The notes under the pieces were generated by a model. It was not told the DNA's origin. It was given only the letters and a program-made list of their open reading frames with translations, and did no database searches. The position numbers were made by a program, and so were the translations under genes. From Planctomycetota bacterium (GTDB lineage Bacteria; Planctomycetota; Phycisphaerae; SM23-33), in NCBI GenBank assembly GCA_022705325.1, contig JAKJER010000007.1, forward strand, positions 1 through 64,000: 64,000 nt of DNA. The letters are read 5' to 3'. The number at the start of each line of letters is the position of its first letter. The stretch's first letter is position 1. This document shows, piece by piece, positions 1 through 7,683 of this stretch.

Positions 1-1384
1 GTTTCTGGCGGCCTGCTCGGCCGGCGTGGCCAAGAACGTGGACCTGGTGACGCTGCCCGGTCGCGACACGGTGCAGCTCACTATCTACAACAGCGAGGAC
101 CTGACGCTGGTCAAGGAGACCCGCCAGGTCACGCTCAAGAAGGGCGTCAACCAGCTCCAGTTCTCGTGGGCCAACACGCTGATCGACCCGACCAGCGTCA
201 TGTTCCGCGTGCTGGAGCACGCCGATCAGATCGAGTTGCTGGACACGGTCTTTCCGGGCCAGAAGCCCCAGCACCTGATCTGGAACATCGCCTCGAAGTT
301 CGAGGGCCAGGTCAAGGTGGAGGTAAGCTACTTCACCAGCGGGCTGACGTGGTCCATGGACTACGTGGGCATCAGCGACGCGGACGAGACGAAGATGCAC
401 TTTCGCGGGTATGTCCGCGTGTTCAACAACAGCGGCGAGGAGTACGACAACGCCCAGGTCCGCATGATCGTGGGCACGGTCAACCTGGTGGAGAAGATCG
501 CCGATCTCGCCCGACGACGCGGGCTGGAGGGGGCGGCCCTGGACGACGCGGCCAAGGGCAAATTCCGCGGCGAGGCCTTGCGTCAGGTGGCGGCCCGGGC
601 GGATATGGAGGCCCAGAACGCTCCGGCCACGGAAGCCCCGGCCGAGACCAAGATGATCGTCAAGGAGGGTCTGAGCGAGTACTTCCTGTTCACGGTGGCC
701 GGCACGGAGAGCGTCCCCAACGGGTGGTCCAAGCGGATGCAGGCGGTGGAGGCGGTGGACGTGCCGTTCGACATCGTCTATCGCATGAGGGCCTACCAGT
801 ACGGGCCCCGCCCCGTGCGGTTCCTGATCTGGCGCAACGACGACGAGCACAAGTTGGGCGAGAGCCCCTTGCCGGACGGGCAGGTGAACCTGTATCGCCA
901 GCTTGCCCCTGTGGGGCTTCCGCCGCTGGCCGACGACGGCGGCCGGCCGAGCGACGGCCTGGCGTTCGTGGCCCGCCAGCAGATTCGCTACGTGCCGATC
1001 AAGGCGGAGATCGAGATCAACACCGGCCCGGACGACCTGGTGGTCTACGAGACCAGGCGGATGCGGATGGAGCGCCTGAATTTCGCGTTCGACCGGTGGA
1101 ACAACGTTACCGGCTGGGACGAGAAGGCGCTGTGGAACGACACGATCCGCAACTACCGGACCAAGCCGATCACCTTCGAGCTTCGCCGCCAGTGGGACGG
1201 CGACGTGGACTACAACAGCGAGGTCAAGAGCACGCTCTTTGACTATCGCACGGTGGAGACGACCTTCACCATTCCGGCCCGCTCGAAGACCGATTACCCG
1301 GCAACGGTGACCACGCACATGGGTTCGAACAAGCGGCAGGACCGGGTGAGCCTCCAGTCTCCGCCTGAGGAGCGAAAGCCGTGA
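1..1384 (+). CDS. DUF4139-like secreted protein, copy 1 (5' end cut by window)
   Basis: The frame is open from base 2, so the start lies outside the window; 460 residues are visible. The first residues (FLAACSAGVAKN) match the end of the signal peptide of the next gene, so little is missing. Motifs such as LTIYNSEDLTLVKE and DPTSVMFRV resemble, from memory, the DUF4139/DUF4140 (mucoidy-inhibitor-like) family of exported beta-rich proteins with no established reaction. It is almost identical to the next gene except for a variable stretch around bases 525-660, a small patch near 1085-1110 and the last dozen residues. Its TGA at 1382-1384 overlaps the GTG start of copy 2, so the two are probably translationally coupled. 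Family call is moderate; the existence of the gene is certain. Confidence 0.8.
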   Translation, partial: FLAACSAGVAKNVDLVTLPGRDTVQLTIYNSEDLTLVKETRQVTLKKGVNQLQFSWANTLIDPTSVMFRVLEHADQIELLDTVFPGQKPQHLIWNIASKFEGQVKVEVSYFTSGLTWSMDYVGISDADETKMHFRGYVRVFNNSGEEYDNAQVRMIVGTVNLVEKIADLARRRGLEGAALDDAAKGKFRGEALRQVAARADMEAQNAPATEAPAETKMIVKEGLSEYFLFTVAGTESVPNGWSKRMQAVEAVDVPFDIVYRMRAYQYGPRPVRFLIWRNDDEHKLGESPLPDGQVNLYRQLAPVGLPPLADDGGRPSDGLAFVARQQIRYVPIKAEIEINTGPDDLVVYETRRMRMERLNFAFDRWNNVTGWDEKALWNDTIRNYRTKPITFELRRQWDGDVDYNSEVKSTLFDYRTVETTFTIPARSKTDYPATVTTHMGSNKRQDRVSLQSPPEERKP

Positions 1385-2781
1385 GCAATCGAATCGCATT
1401 GATCCTGGTGTTTCTGGCGGCCTGCTCGGCCGGCGTGGCCAAGAACGTGGACCTGGTGACGCTGCCCGGTCGCGACACGGTGCAGCTCACTATCTACAAC
1501 AGCGAGGACCTGACGCTGGTCAAGGAGACCCGCCAGATCACGCTGAAGAAGGGCGTCAACCAGCTCCAGTTTTCGTGGGCCAACACGCTGATCGACCCGA
1601 CCAGCGTCATGTTCCGCGTGCTGGAGCACGCCGGCCAGGTCGAGCTGCTGGACACGGTCTTTCCGGGGCAGAAGCCCCAGCACCTGATCTGGAACATCGA
1701 CTCGAAGTTCGAGGGGCAGGTCAAGGTGGAGGTGAGCTACTTCACCAGCGGGCTGACGTGGTCCATGGACTACGTGGGCATCAGCGACGCGGACGAGACG
1801 AAGATGCACTTCCGCGGGTACGTCCGCGTGTTCAACAACAGCGGCGAGGAGTACGACAATGCCCAGGTCCGCATGATCGTGGGCACGATCAACCTGGTCG
1901 AGAAGATCGCCGACCTCGCCCGGCGGCGCGGGCTGGACCCGGCCGGGCTGAGAATGAAGGACCTGTCGAAACTCCGCACTCAGGCGTTGCTGGAGGTCGG
2001 CGGCAAGGCGGAGAAGGAAGCGGAGGAACTCGACAGGAAACCCCAATCGGGGCCCAGGGGCGTGGTCAAGGAAGGCCTGAGCGAGTACTTCCTGTTCAGC
2101 GTGGCGGGCACGGAGAGCGTTCCCAACGGGTGGTCCAAGCGGATGCAGGCGGTGGAGGCGGTGGACGTGCCGTTCGACATCGTCTATCGCATGAGGGCCT
2201 ACCAGTACGGGCCCCGCCCCGTGCGGTTCCTGATCTGGCGCAACGACGACGAGCACAAGCTGGGCGAGAGCCCCTTGCCGGACGGGCAGGTGAACCTGTA
2301 TCGCCAGCTTGCCCCTGTGGGGCTTCCGCCCCTGGCCGACGACGGCGGCCGGCCGAGCGACGGCCTGGCGTTCGTGGCCCGCCAGCAGATTCGCTACGTG
2401 CCGATCAAGGCGGAGATCGAGATCAACACCGGCCCGGATGACCTGGTGGTCTACGAGACCAGGCGGATGCGGATGGAGCGGATCAACTTCACATTCCGCT
2501 GGATTGACAACCCCCGGCGCGAGGTGGTGGTGGGCTGGGACGAGAAGGCGCTGTGGAACGACACGATCCGCAACTACCGGACCAAGCCGATCACCTTCGA
2601 GCTTCGCCGCCGGTGGGACGGCGACGTGGACTACCAGAGCGAGGTCAAGAGCACGCTCTTTGACTATCGCACGGTGGAGACGACCTTCACCATTCCGGCC
2701 CGCTCGAAGACCGATTACCCGGCGACGGTGACCACTCACATGGGTTCGAACAAGCGGCAGGACCGGGTGGAGTTGCAGTAG
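1381..2781 (+). CDS. DUF4139-like secreted protein, copy 2
   Basis: Complete 466-residue paralogue of the preceding gene. It starts at GTG 1381, inside the stop of copy 1 (GTGA overlap). The N terminus has a hydrophobic stretch (IALILVFLAAC) followed by SAGVAK; LAAC could be a lipobox or simply the end of a type I signal peptide, so the protein is exported. The body is predicted to be beta-rich with the same DUF4139-type motifs as copy 1. The main differences are a charged linker at about residues 184-222 and a short insertion (DNPRREVV) near residue 377. The near-identity of the two copies, at DNA level too, implies recent duplication or ongoing gene conversion. Function unknown. Confidence 0.85.
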   Translation: MSNRIALILVFLAACSAGVAKNVDLVTLPGRDTVQLTIYNSEDLTLVKETRQITLKKGVNQLQFSWANTLIDPTSVMFRVLEHAGQVELLDTVFPGQKPQHLIWNIDSKFEGQVKVEVSYFTSGLTWSMDYVGISDADETKMHFRGYVRVFNNSGEEYDNAQVRMIVGTINLVEKIADLARRRGLDPAGLRMKDLSKLRTQALLEVGGKAEKEAEELDRKPQSGPRGVVKEGLSEYFLFSVAGTESVPNGWSKRMQAVEAVDVPFDIVYRMRAYQYGPRPVRFLIWRNDDEHKLGESPLPDGQVNLYRQLAPVGLPPLADDGGRPSDGLAFVARQQIRYVPIKAEIEINTGPDDLVVYETRRMRMERINFTFRWIDNPRREVVVGWDEKALWNDTIRNYRTKPITFELRRRWDGDVDYQSEVKSTLFDYRTVETTFTIPARSKTDYPATVTTHMGSNKRQDRVELQ

Positions 2782-2869
2782 CTGGCCTGTCCAGCCGGGT
2801 GGCGGGCGCAGGCGGTTCTGCGGGGGGGGAGAGTCTTTCGCGGGCATCGCCTGCGACGTCGTCGACGGC

Positions 2870-3652
2870 TCACCACAGGTACGTGCCGGGGAATCCCGGC
2901 GTGCCGGGGTAGTTGCCCCCCACAGTCATCCGCGGGTAGATCTCGCCGCCCTCGTGGTAGGTCGCGTGCGAGTCGCCGTGCAGCACGGGCATTTCCGTGA
3001 CAACGGTATCCTGGTAGGGGGCGCCAGTCTGAAACAGGCCCCGCCCGCCGTGGGCGATCTCGTGCAGGTCGATCGACCGGTAGAAGTTCAGGCGGTGCGT
3101 GATGAACGCCACCTCGCTGCTGCACTCCCGCGTTGAGGCCGGAGGGGGCGGCTCGCTGCCGATCATCGCCACCGCATAGCCTCCGCCCGTGAACCCGCCC
3201 ATCCACATGTAGGAGGTGTAGACGTTGCTGCATGCGCTGTCCCACCCGCCGTAGCCGCTGCCGGCTGCCCAGTCCGTGCGACGATACTCGCCGTACGGCT
3301 GGGAGGGCACGCGGGCGACAATGGGGCAGGTGATGACGCTGGTATTCGTAACGTAGCGACCCCGCATGAGGCTGACGCAACTGGTGGCAACGCCGCTCTG
3401 GCGGTGGTAGTCGGGCGAGTGCTCGTTGCGGTAGGGAAACAGGCCCCGGTTGGCGGTGGCGTAGTTGTACAGGGCGGCATGCTGCTGGTTCATGTTGGAC
3501 AGGCAGATGACCTTGAGCGTCAGATAGCGGGCGCGGCGAAGGGAGGGCGTCAGCATCGTCAGCAGCAGGGCGATGATCGACACCACGATCAGCAGTTCGA
3601 CGAGGGTAAAGGCGCTCGGCCGTCTGGCGGAACGTGGCGGCGAAGGAGCCAT
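2870..3652 (-). CDS. Pseudopilin-like protein with prepilin N-terminal methylation motif
   Basis: A 260-residue protein. The chosen start (ATG at 3652) puts the prepilin motif at the N terminus: a short basic leader, then SAFTLVELLIVVSIIALLL, with a G/A-type cleavage site before the phenylalanine and Glu at +5. A much longer upstream extension is open but places the motif internally and was rejected. The rest is a globular domain with many Gly, Tyr and Cys and ends with GTYLW. Many planctomycete genomes encode dozens of such stand-alone pseudopilins (DUF1559-like and relatives) without adjacent secretion genes. The role is unknown; extracellular or envelope display is likely. It is convergent with the DUF4139-like pair and divergent from lpxK. 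Confidence 0.85.
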   Translation of the reverse strand: MAPSPPRSARRPSAFTLVELLIVVSIIALLLTMLTPSLRRARYLTLKVICLSNMNQQHAALYNYATANRGLFPYRNEHSPDYHRQSGVATSCVSLMRGRYVTNTSVITCPIVARVPSQPYGEYRRTDWAAGSGYGGWDSACSNVYTSYMWMGGFTGGGYAVAMIGSEPPPPASTRECSSEVAFITHRLNFYRSIDLHEIAHGGRGLFQTGAPYQDTVVTEMPVLHGDSHATYHEGGEIYPRMTVGGNYPGTPGFPGTYLW

Positions 3653-3845
3653 CGCGGAATCTACACGCACATATCGCGACACGGCAAGGTCCTCAGCAAG
3701 TGTCCGTACTGTACACTCGACGGGTGGCCTTGTCCAGTCTCTTGCCGCCACAACAAAACGGCGGATCGAACGTTTGACTTGCCGGGCGCCGCAAGGCAAG
3801 ATGTTCGCCTCCCAGACGCGTGGACGACGGCGCCGGGCGTGCGGC

Positions 3846-4943
3846 ATGCGGGAACAGACCATCCGTGACATCCTGAGCGGCCAGCGCAGCGGGGCGGGGG
3901 CCTCGCTCCTGCGGGCTGCGCTGTGGCTGGCGTGCTGGCCCTACAAGGGCGCCATGTGCCTGCGCCGCTGCGCCTACCGGCGGGGGTGGCTGAAGTCCCA
4001 CCCAGCCGGGGTGCCCGTCATCTGCGTGGGCAACCTCAGCACCGGCGGGACGGGCAAGACCCCCATGGTTGCCTGGATCGTCCATCGCCTTCGCGAAATG
4101 GGGCGCTTGCCCGCCATTCTCAGCCGGGGGTATAAGGCCGTCAATGGGCGCAGCGACGAAGCCGACCTGCTGAGCGAACTGTGCGGCGTGCCTGTAGTGA
4201 TCGACGCCAACCGCCAGGTCGGGGCCCAAAAGGCCCGCGAGAACGGCGCCGACGTGCTGGTCATGGACGACGGTTTCCAGCACCGCCGTCTGCGGCGCGA
4301 CCTGGATATCGTCCTGATCGACGCCACCAATCCCCTGGGCTACGGCTATTGCCTGCCCCGAGGGCTGCTTCGCGAGGGGCCCTCGGCCCTGAGCGACGCG
4401 GGCCTGGTCGTCCTGACCCACAGCGACCAGGTCAACGCGCAGGCCCTTCGCGACCTGTGCCATCGTCTGGCATGCCATACTCGCGCGCCGATCCTCCAGG
4501 CCGTCCACCGCCCCACGCACCTGATCGACGAGGGCGGAAGGGTGCTCCCGCTGGAGCTGCTGGCCGGACGAAAGATGTTCGCCTTCTGCGGGCTGGCCAA
4601 CCCCGACCGCTTCTTCGCACAACTCGGTGGCCTCCATGCCCGCCTGGTCGGAGCGACCGCGCTGGACGACCATCAGCCCTACACCGATGCCCTGCTGGCG
4701 GAACTGAAAGACTCGGCCGCCTCCGCCGGCGTCTCGCTCTTGATCACCACACAGAAGGACCACATGCGCCTTCGCGGCCTGGACCACGGGATGACCATCT
4801 GGCAACTCGCGGTCGAGATGGACCTGGGTGAGGGACAGGAGCTGATGGTGGAGAAACTCAAGGGGGCTGTGAACGGGCCCACGACAAGGACCAATGACGC
4901 AAGGACCAATGTTCAATCAAGTGCCAATACTCCAATGATCTAA
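3846..4943 (+). CDS. lpxK: Tetraacyldisaccharide 4'-kinase LpxK
   Basis: A 365-residue inner-membrane kinase that phosphorylates the 4' position of the lipid A disaccharide. The P-loop is clear (GNLSTGGTGKTPM, about residues 59-71), as are the family motifs LSRGYK and DDGFQHRRLRRDLDI. A hydrophobic N-terminal stretch (LRAALWLACWPYKGAM) fits the membrane anchor. ATG 3846 is chosen because family similarity begins there; the frame is open further upstream but overlaps the divergent pseudopilin. The last 25 or so residues (from about GPTTRTNDAR) are low-complexity and are encoded by repeat-like DNA (CCAATG units), so the natural C terminus has probably been extended by a repeat. hldE and gmhB follow, giving an LPS-core cluster. 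Confidence 0.93.
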   Translation: MREQTIRDILSGQRSGAGASLLRAALWLACWPYKGAMCLRRCAYRRGWLKSHPAGVPVICVGNLSTGGTGKTPMVAWIVHRLREMGRLPAILSRGYKAVNGRSDEADLLSELCGVPVVIDANRQVGAQKARENGADVLVMDDGFQHRRLRRDLDIVLIDATNPLGYGYCLPRGLLREGPSALSDAGLVVLTHSDQVNAQALRDLCHRLACHTRAPILQAVHRPTHLIDEGGRVLPLELLAGRKMFAFCGLANPDRFFAQLGGLHARLVGATALDDHQPYTDALLAELKDSAASAGVSLLITTQKDHMRLRGLDHGMTIWQLAVEMDLGEGQELMVEKLKGAVNGPTTRTNDARTNVQSSANTPMI

Positions 4944-5040
4944 TACCCCAAGGCGCCGCCCGGGCCTGGTCATCGGTCATTCCGCCTCCCTATTCCCTCG
5001 TCCCTATTCCCTGGTCCCTATTCCCTCGTCCCGGTCGGGG
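4878..5040. repeat. Short repeats at the lpxK end and in the lpxK-hldE gap
   Basis: Two simple repeat types adjoin. From about 4878 to 4938 the unit is related to AGGACCAATG / TCCAATGATC and lies inside the lpxK reading frame. From about 4987 to 5032 there are tandem CCCTATTCCCT / CCCTCGTCCC units. Similar CCCTCGTCCCTA..CCCTATTCCC words reappear at 28557-28583, and a related GGGAATGGGG..GGACGAAGGACGA stretch at 6536-6566. Base composition is lower in GC than the flanking genes. Confidence 0.7.
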
Positions 5041-5057
5041 GAGTACAATTCCCCGGT

Positions 5058-6536
5058 ATGGATCACTTGCTTGAACGTCTGGACCGCCTGGGCAACCCGC
5101 GGGTGGCCGTCGTGGGCGACTTCATGCTGGACCGCTACGTGTACGGCTATGCGGACCGGCTGAGCCCGGAATCTCCCGTACCCGTGTTGAGCGTGGTCAA
5201 GCGCGAGGACCGCTGCGGCGGGGCGGCGAACGTGGCTGCCGCGGTGGCCGCCCTGGGCGGGCGGGCCGACTGCGTCGGCACCATCGGCGCCGACGCGGAC
5301 GGCGGGCGTCTGGTCGAACTGCTCTCGGCGGTCGGCTGCGCCGCCGACAACCTGGTCCGCCTGGATGCTCGGCCCACCACCGTCAAGACCCGCTGCGTGG
5401 GCCTGGCCCAGCACCGGCACGCCCAGCAGATGCTCCGCATCGACGACGAGGACGCCTCGCCGCTTTCGGCTGACCAGTGGCGCGGCCTGCGGCAGGCATT
5501 CGACCGGGCACTGGGCGACTGCGACCTCGTCGCACTGGAGGACTACAACAAAGGCACGCTGCACCCGGAGCATACCCCCGCGCTGATCGAGGCAGCCCGC
5601 TCGGCGGGCAAGGCCGTCGTGGTCGACCCCGCCCGCGTGAGCGACTACGCGCGATACCGCGGCTGCAGCCTCCTCACGCCCAACCGCTACGAGGCGGAGT
5701 TGGTCAGCGGTATGCGGATCGAAGACGAGCGAAGCCTGGCTGTCGCGGCCAGGCGGGTGATCGAATCCGCCGCGGCCGAGGCGGTGGTGATTACGCTGGA
5801 CAAGGAAGGCTGCTACGTGGCCACGCGGGACGGCGCATCGGTTCGCGTGCCGACCCGGCCTCGACAGGTGTACGACGTGACCGGCGCGGGCGACCAGGTG
5901 CTGGCGATGCTGGCGGTGGCCCTGGCGGGCGGGTGCAGCCTGGAGGAGGCGGCCGGACTGGCCAACTTGGCCGGCGGGCTGGAAGTCGAGCGGTTCGGCG
6001 TGGTGGCGATCACGCGGGGGGAGGTCGCCGACGAGCTTCGCCGGATGGTGGGCCTGCGGGGCTCGAAGGTGATGGACCGCCAGGCGCTGGCGCTGGAGGT
6101 GCGGCGGCGCCAGGGGCTGGGGCAGACCGTGGTGTTCACCAACGGGTGTTTCGACCTGCTGCACATGGGGCACGTGCGGTATCTTCGCCAGGCCCGCGAG
6201 ATGGGGCACTGCCTGGTGGTGGCCATCAACAGCGATGCCAGCGTGCGCCGCCTCAAGGGGCCCTCGCGCCCGGTGATCGCCGAAGGCGAGCGGGCGGAGA
6301 TGCTGGCCGCCCTGGAGTGCGTCGACCACGTGACAGTGTTCGACGAGGACACGCCCTGCGAGCTGCTGGAGCTGCTGCGCCCCGACGTGCTCGTCAAGGG
6401 AGGCACGACGCCGGTTGTGGTGGGGCGGGAGATCGTCGAGGGCTACGGAGGGCGGGTCCTGACCACCGCCGCCGTGCAGGGCCTGAGCACGACGCAGATC
6501 ATTGAACGAATCGTAGGACAAGGCAACACGGACTAG
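5058..6536 (+). CDS. hldE: Bifunctional heptose-7-phosphate kinase / heptose-1-phosphate adenylyltransferase
   Basis: A 492-residue two-domain enzyme making the ADP-activated heptose precursor of the LPS inner core. Residues 1 to about 320 form a PfkB/ribokinase-type kinase, with [23 protein letters not shown] and the catalytic VTGAGDQ loop. Residues about 343-492 form the nucleotidyltransferase, with [18 protein letters not shown] (HxGH-type motif), a KGPSRP loop and the terminal STTQIIERI. Length matches the fused HldE (RfaE) form. A TACAAT element ends 9 bases before the ATG, so the transcript could be nearly leaderless. gmhB, the phosphatase of the intermediate step, is the next gene. Confidence 0.95.
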   Translation: MDHLLERLDRLGNPRVAVVGDFMLDRYVYGYADRLSPESPVPVLSVVKREDRCGGAANVAAAVAALGGRADCVGTIGADADGGRLVELLSAVGCAADNLVRLDARPTTVKTRCVGLAQHRHAQQMLRIDDEDASPLSADQWRGLRQAFDRALGDCDLVALEDYNKGTLHPEHTPALIEAARSAGKAVVVDPARVSDYARYRGCSLLTPNRYEAELVSGMRIEDERSLAVAARRVIESAAAEAVVITLDKEGCYVATRDGASVRVPTRPRQVYDVTGAGDQVLAMLAVALAGGCSLEEAAGLANLAGGLEVERFGVVAITRGEVADELRRMVGLRGSKVMDRQALALEVRRRQGLGQTVVFTNGCFDLLHMGHVRYLRQAREMGHCLVVAINSDASVRRLKGPSRPVIAEGERAEMLAALECVDHVTVFDEDTPCELLELLRPDVLVKGGTTPVVVGREIVEGYGGRVLTTAAVQGLSTTQIIERIVGQGNTD

Positions 6537-6633
6537 GGAATGGGGAGCAGGGACGAAGGACGAAAGAACAGGGGCTTGGCCCCTGGTCTCCGGTTCTGGT
6601 TCCTCAATTCCCGGTTCCGACAGCGAGGCAGCC
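6537..6633. repeat. Repeat-like spacer between hldE and gmhB
   Basis: A 97-base gap of short purine- and pyrimidine-rich words (GGGAATGGGGAGCAGGGACGAAGGACGAA, then TTCCTCAATTCCCGGTTCC). It also holds a small hairpin: GGGGCTTGGCCCC. The words are complementary or similar to the CCCTATTCCCT type repeats before hldE and after yebC. No coding signal seen. Confidence 0.5.
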
Positions 6634-7557
6634 ATGGCCGCTAAAGCCGTCTTCCTGGACCGCGACGACACGTTGATCGAAGACCCGGGCTATCTGAACG
6701 ACCCCGCCCGGGTGAAGCTCCTGCCGGGTGTGGAACTGGCGATCCGCTCGCTCCACCAGGCCGGGTACAAGCTGGTCGTCGTAACCAACCAGTCGGGCAT
6801 CGCACGCGGGATGCTCACCGAGCAGGCGTTGGAGTTGATCCACGCCGAGATGCGGCGCCAACTCGCCGAGAAGGGCGCCCACCTCGACGCGATCTATTTC
6901 TGCCCGTTTCATCCCGAGGGCACGGTCGAGCCGTACGCGATCGAGTCGGACCTCCGCAAGCCCCAGCCGGGCATGATCCTCAAGGCCGCCCAGGAGTTGG
7001 AGCTGGACCTGTCGGCTTCGTGGATGGTGGGCGACGGTCCGCGGGACATCGAGGCCGGGCAGCGGGCGGGCTGCCGGACCATCCGCGTCCGCGGGAGGGC
7101 CATTCCGCCCATGCCGGGCGAAGAGGCCAGCGACGAAGGCGTGCAGGCCGACTTCACCGTCCGCAACCTCCTGGACGCCGCGCGGGTGATTCTTCGCGAG
7201 CAGTCCGCTTCCCGCACCCGGCCCGTCGCGCCCGTCGCGGCGCGGGGCGAGAACCTGGGCACAACCCTGCCGGCCGACGGGCCCGCCACGTCCGGGCCGG
7301 CTGACCAGGTCAACCAGAAGGTCCTGATGGAGATTCTGGCTTACGTCCGCCAACTCGCCCGCGGGCAGATGCATGAGGAGTTCTCGTTCACCAAGCTGCT
7401 GGCGGGGATCGCGCAGGCGGCGGCCGTCGGCACGCTGCTGAGCGTGGTGGTGTTCCTGCTGCGCGATCGCGCGCACTCCGCCCTCATCGCCACCGGCGTG
7501 GCGGGCGTGTTTCAGATGATGGCCCTGACGCTGTTCGTGATGAACCGCTCGCGCTGA
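6634..7557 (+). CDS. gmhB: GmhB-like heptose-bisphosphate phosphatase fused to a C-terminal membrane domain
   Basis: The first 185 or so residues are a HAD-superfamily phosphatase of the GmhB/HisB-N type: FLDRDDTLIED (motif I nucleophile DxD), VVTNQSG (motif II), RKPQPGM (motif III Lys) and MVGDGPRDIEAG (motif IV). GmhB removes the 7-phosphate of heptose-1,7-bisphosphate, between the two reactions of HldE encoded just upstream. Two things are odd. The zinc site keeps CPFHP, but the second cysteine pair (CxC before RKP in E. coli) reads ESDL here. The protein is also 307 residues instead of about 190: after a Pro/Ala-rich linker it ends in two predicted membrane helices (about residues 257-302), so it would be membrane-tethered. 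Confidence 0.85.
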   Translation: MAAKAVFLDRDDTLIEDPGYLNDPARVKLLPGVELAIRSLHQAGYKLVVVTNQSGIARGMLTEQALELIHAEMRRQLAEKGAHLDAIYFCPFHPEGTVEPYAIESDLRKPQPGMILKAAQELELDLSASWMVGDGPRDIEAGQRAGCRTIRVRGRAIPPMPGEEASDEGVQADFTVRNLLDAARVILREQSASRTRPVAPVAARGENLGTTLPADGPATSGPADQVNQKVLMEILAYVRQLARGQMHEEFSFTKLLAGIAQAAAVGTLLSVVVFLLRDRAHSALIATGVAGVFQMMALTLFVMNRSR

Positions 7558-7683
7558 TTGCGGATTGCGGACCTGCCTGCCGGCAGGCAGGATGCGGAAT
7601 GCCGTGCAGAGCCCACGGGAGGTCTTCCGTGGGCCCCCGCCGCCGACCAACAACCAACAACCAACAACCAACAACGAACAACG
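7558..7683. repeat. Composite repeat before the histidine kinase gene
   Basis: The 126-base gap starts with GCGGATTGCGGA words and a perfect 20-base palindrome at 7572-7591 (CCTGCCTGCC and its complement). A CCCACGG hairpin follows at 7611-7634. It ends with a tandem run of a roughly 7-base unit (AACAACC, repeated about four times, 7649-7682) that abuts the kinase start codon. The kinase frame stays open through this region, but the encoded peptide is low-complexity. Confidence 0.75.
7611..7634 (+). terminator. CCCACGG-type hairpin after gmhB
   Basis: Inverted repeat GCCCACGG / CCGTGGGC with an 8-base loop, 54 bases after the gmhB stop. There is no T-tract, so intrinsic termination is uncertain. 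It belongs to a family of four similar hairpins in this window (see 30221, 31916 and 34818), each placed after a stop codon. Confidence 0.45.
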
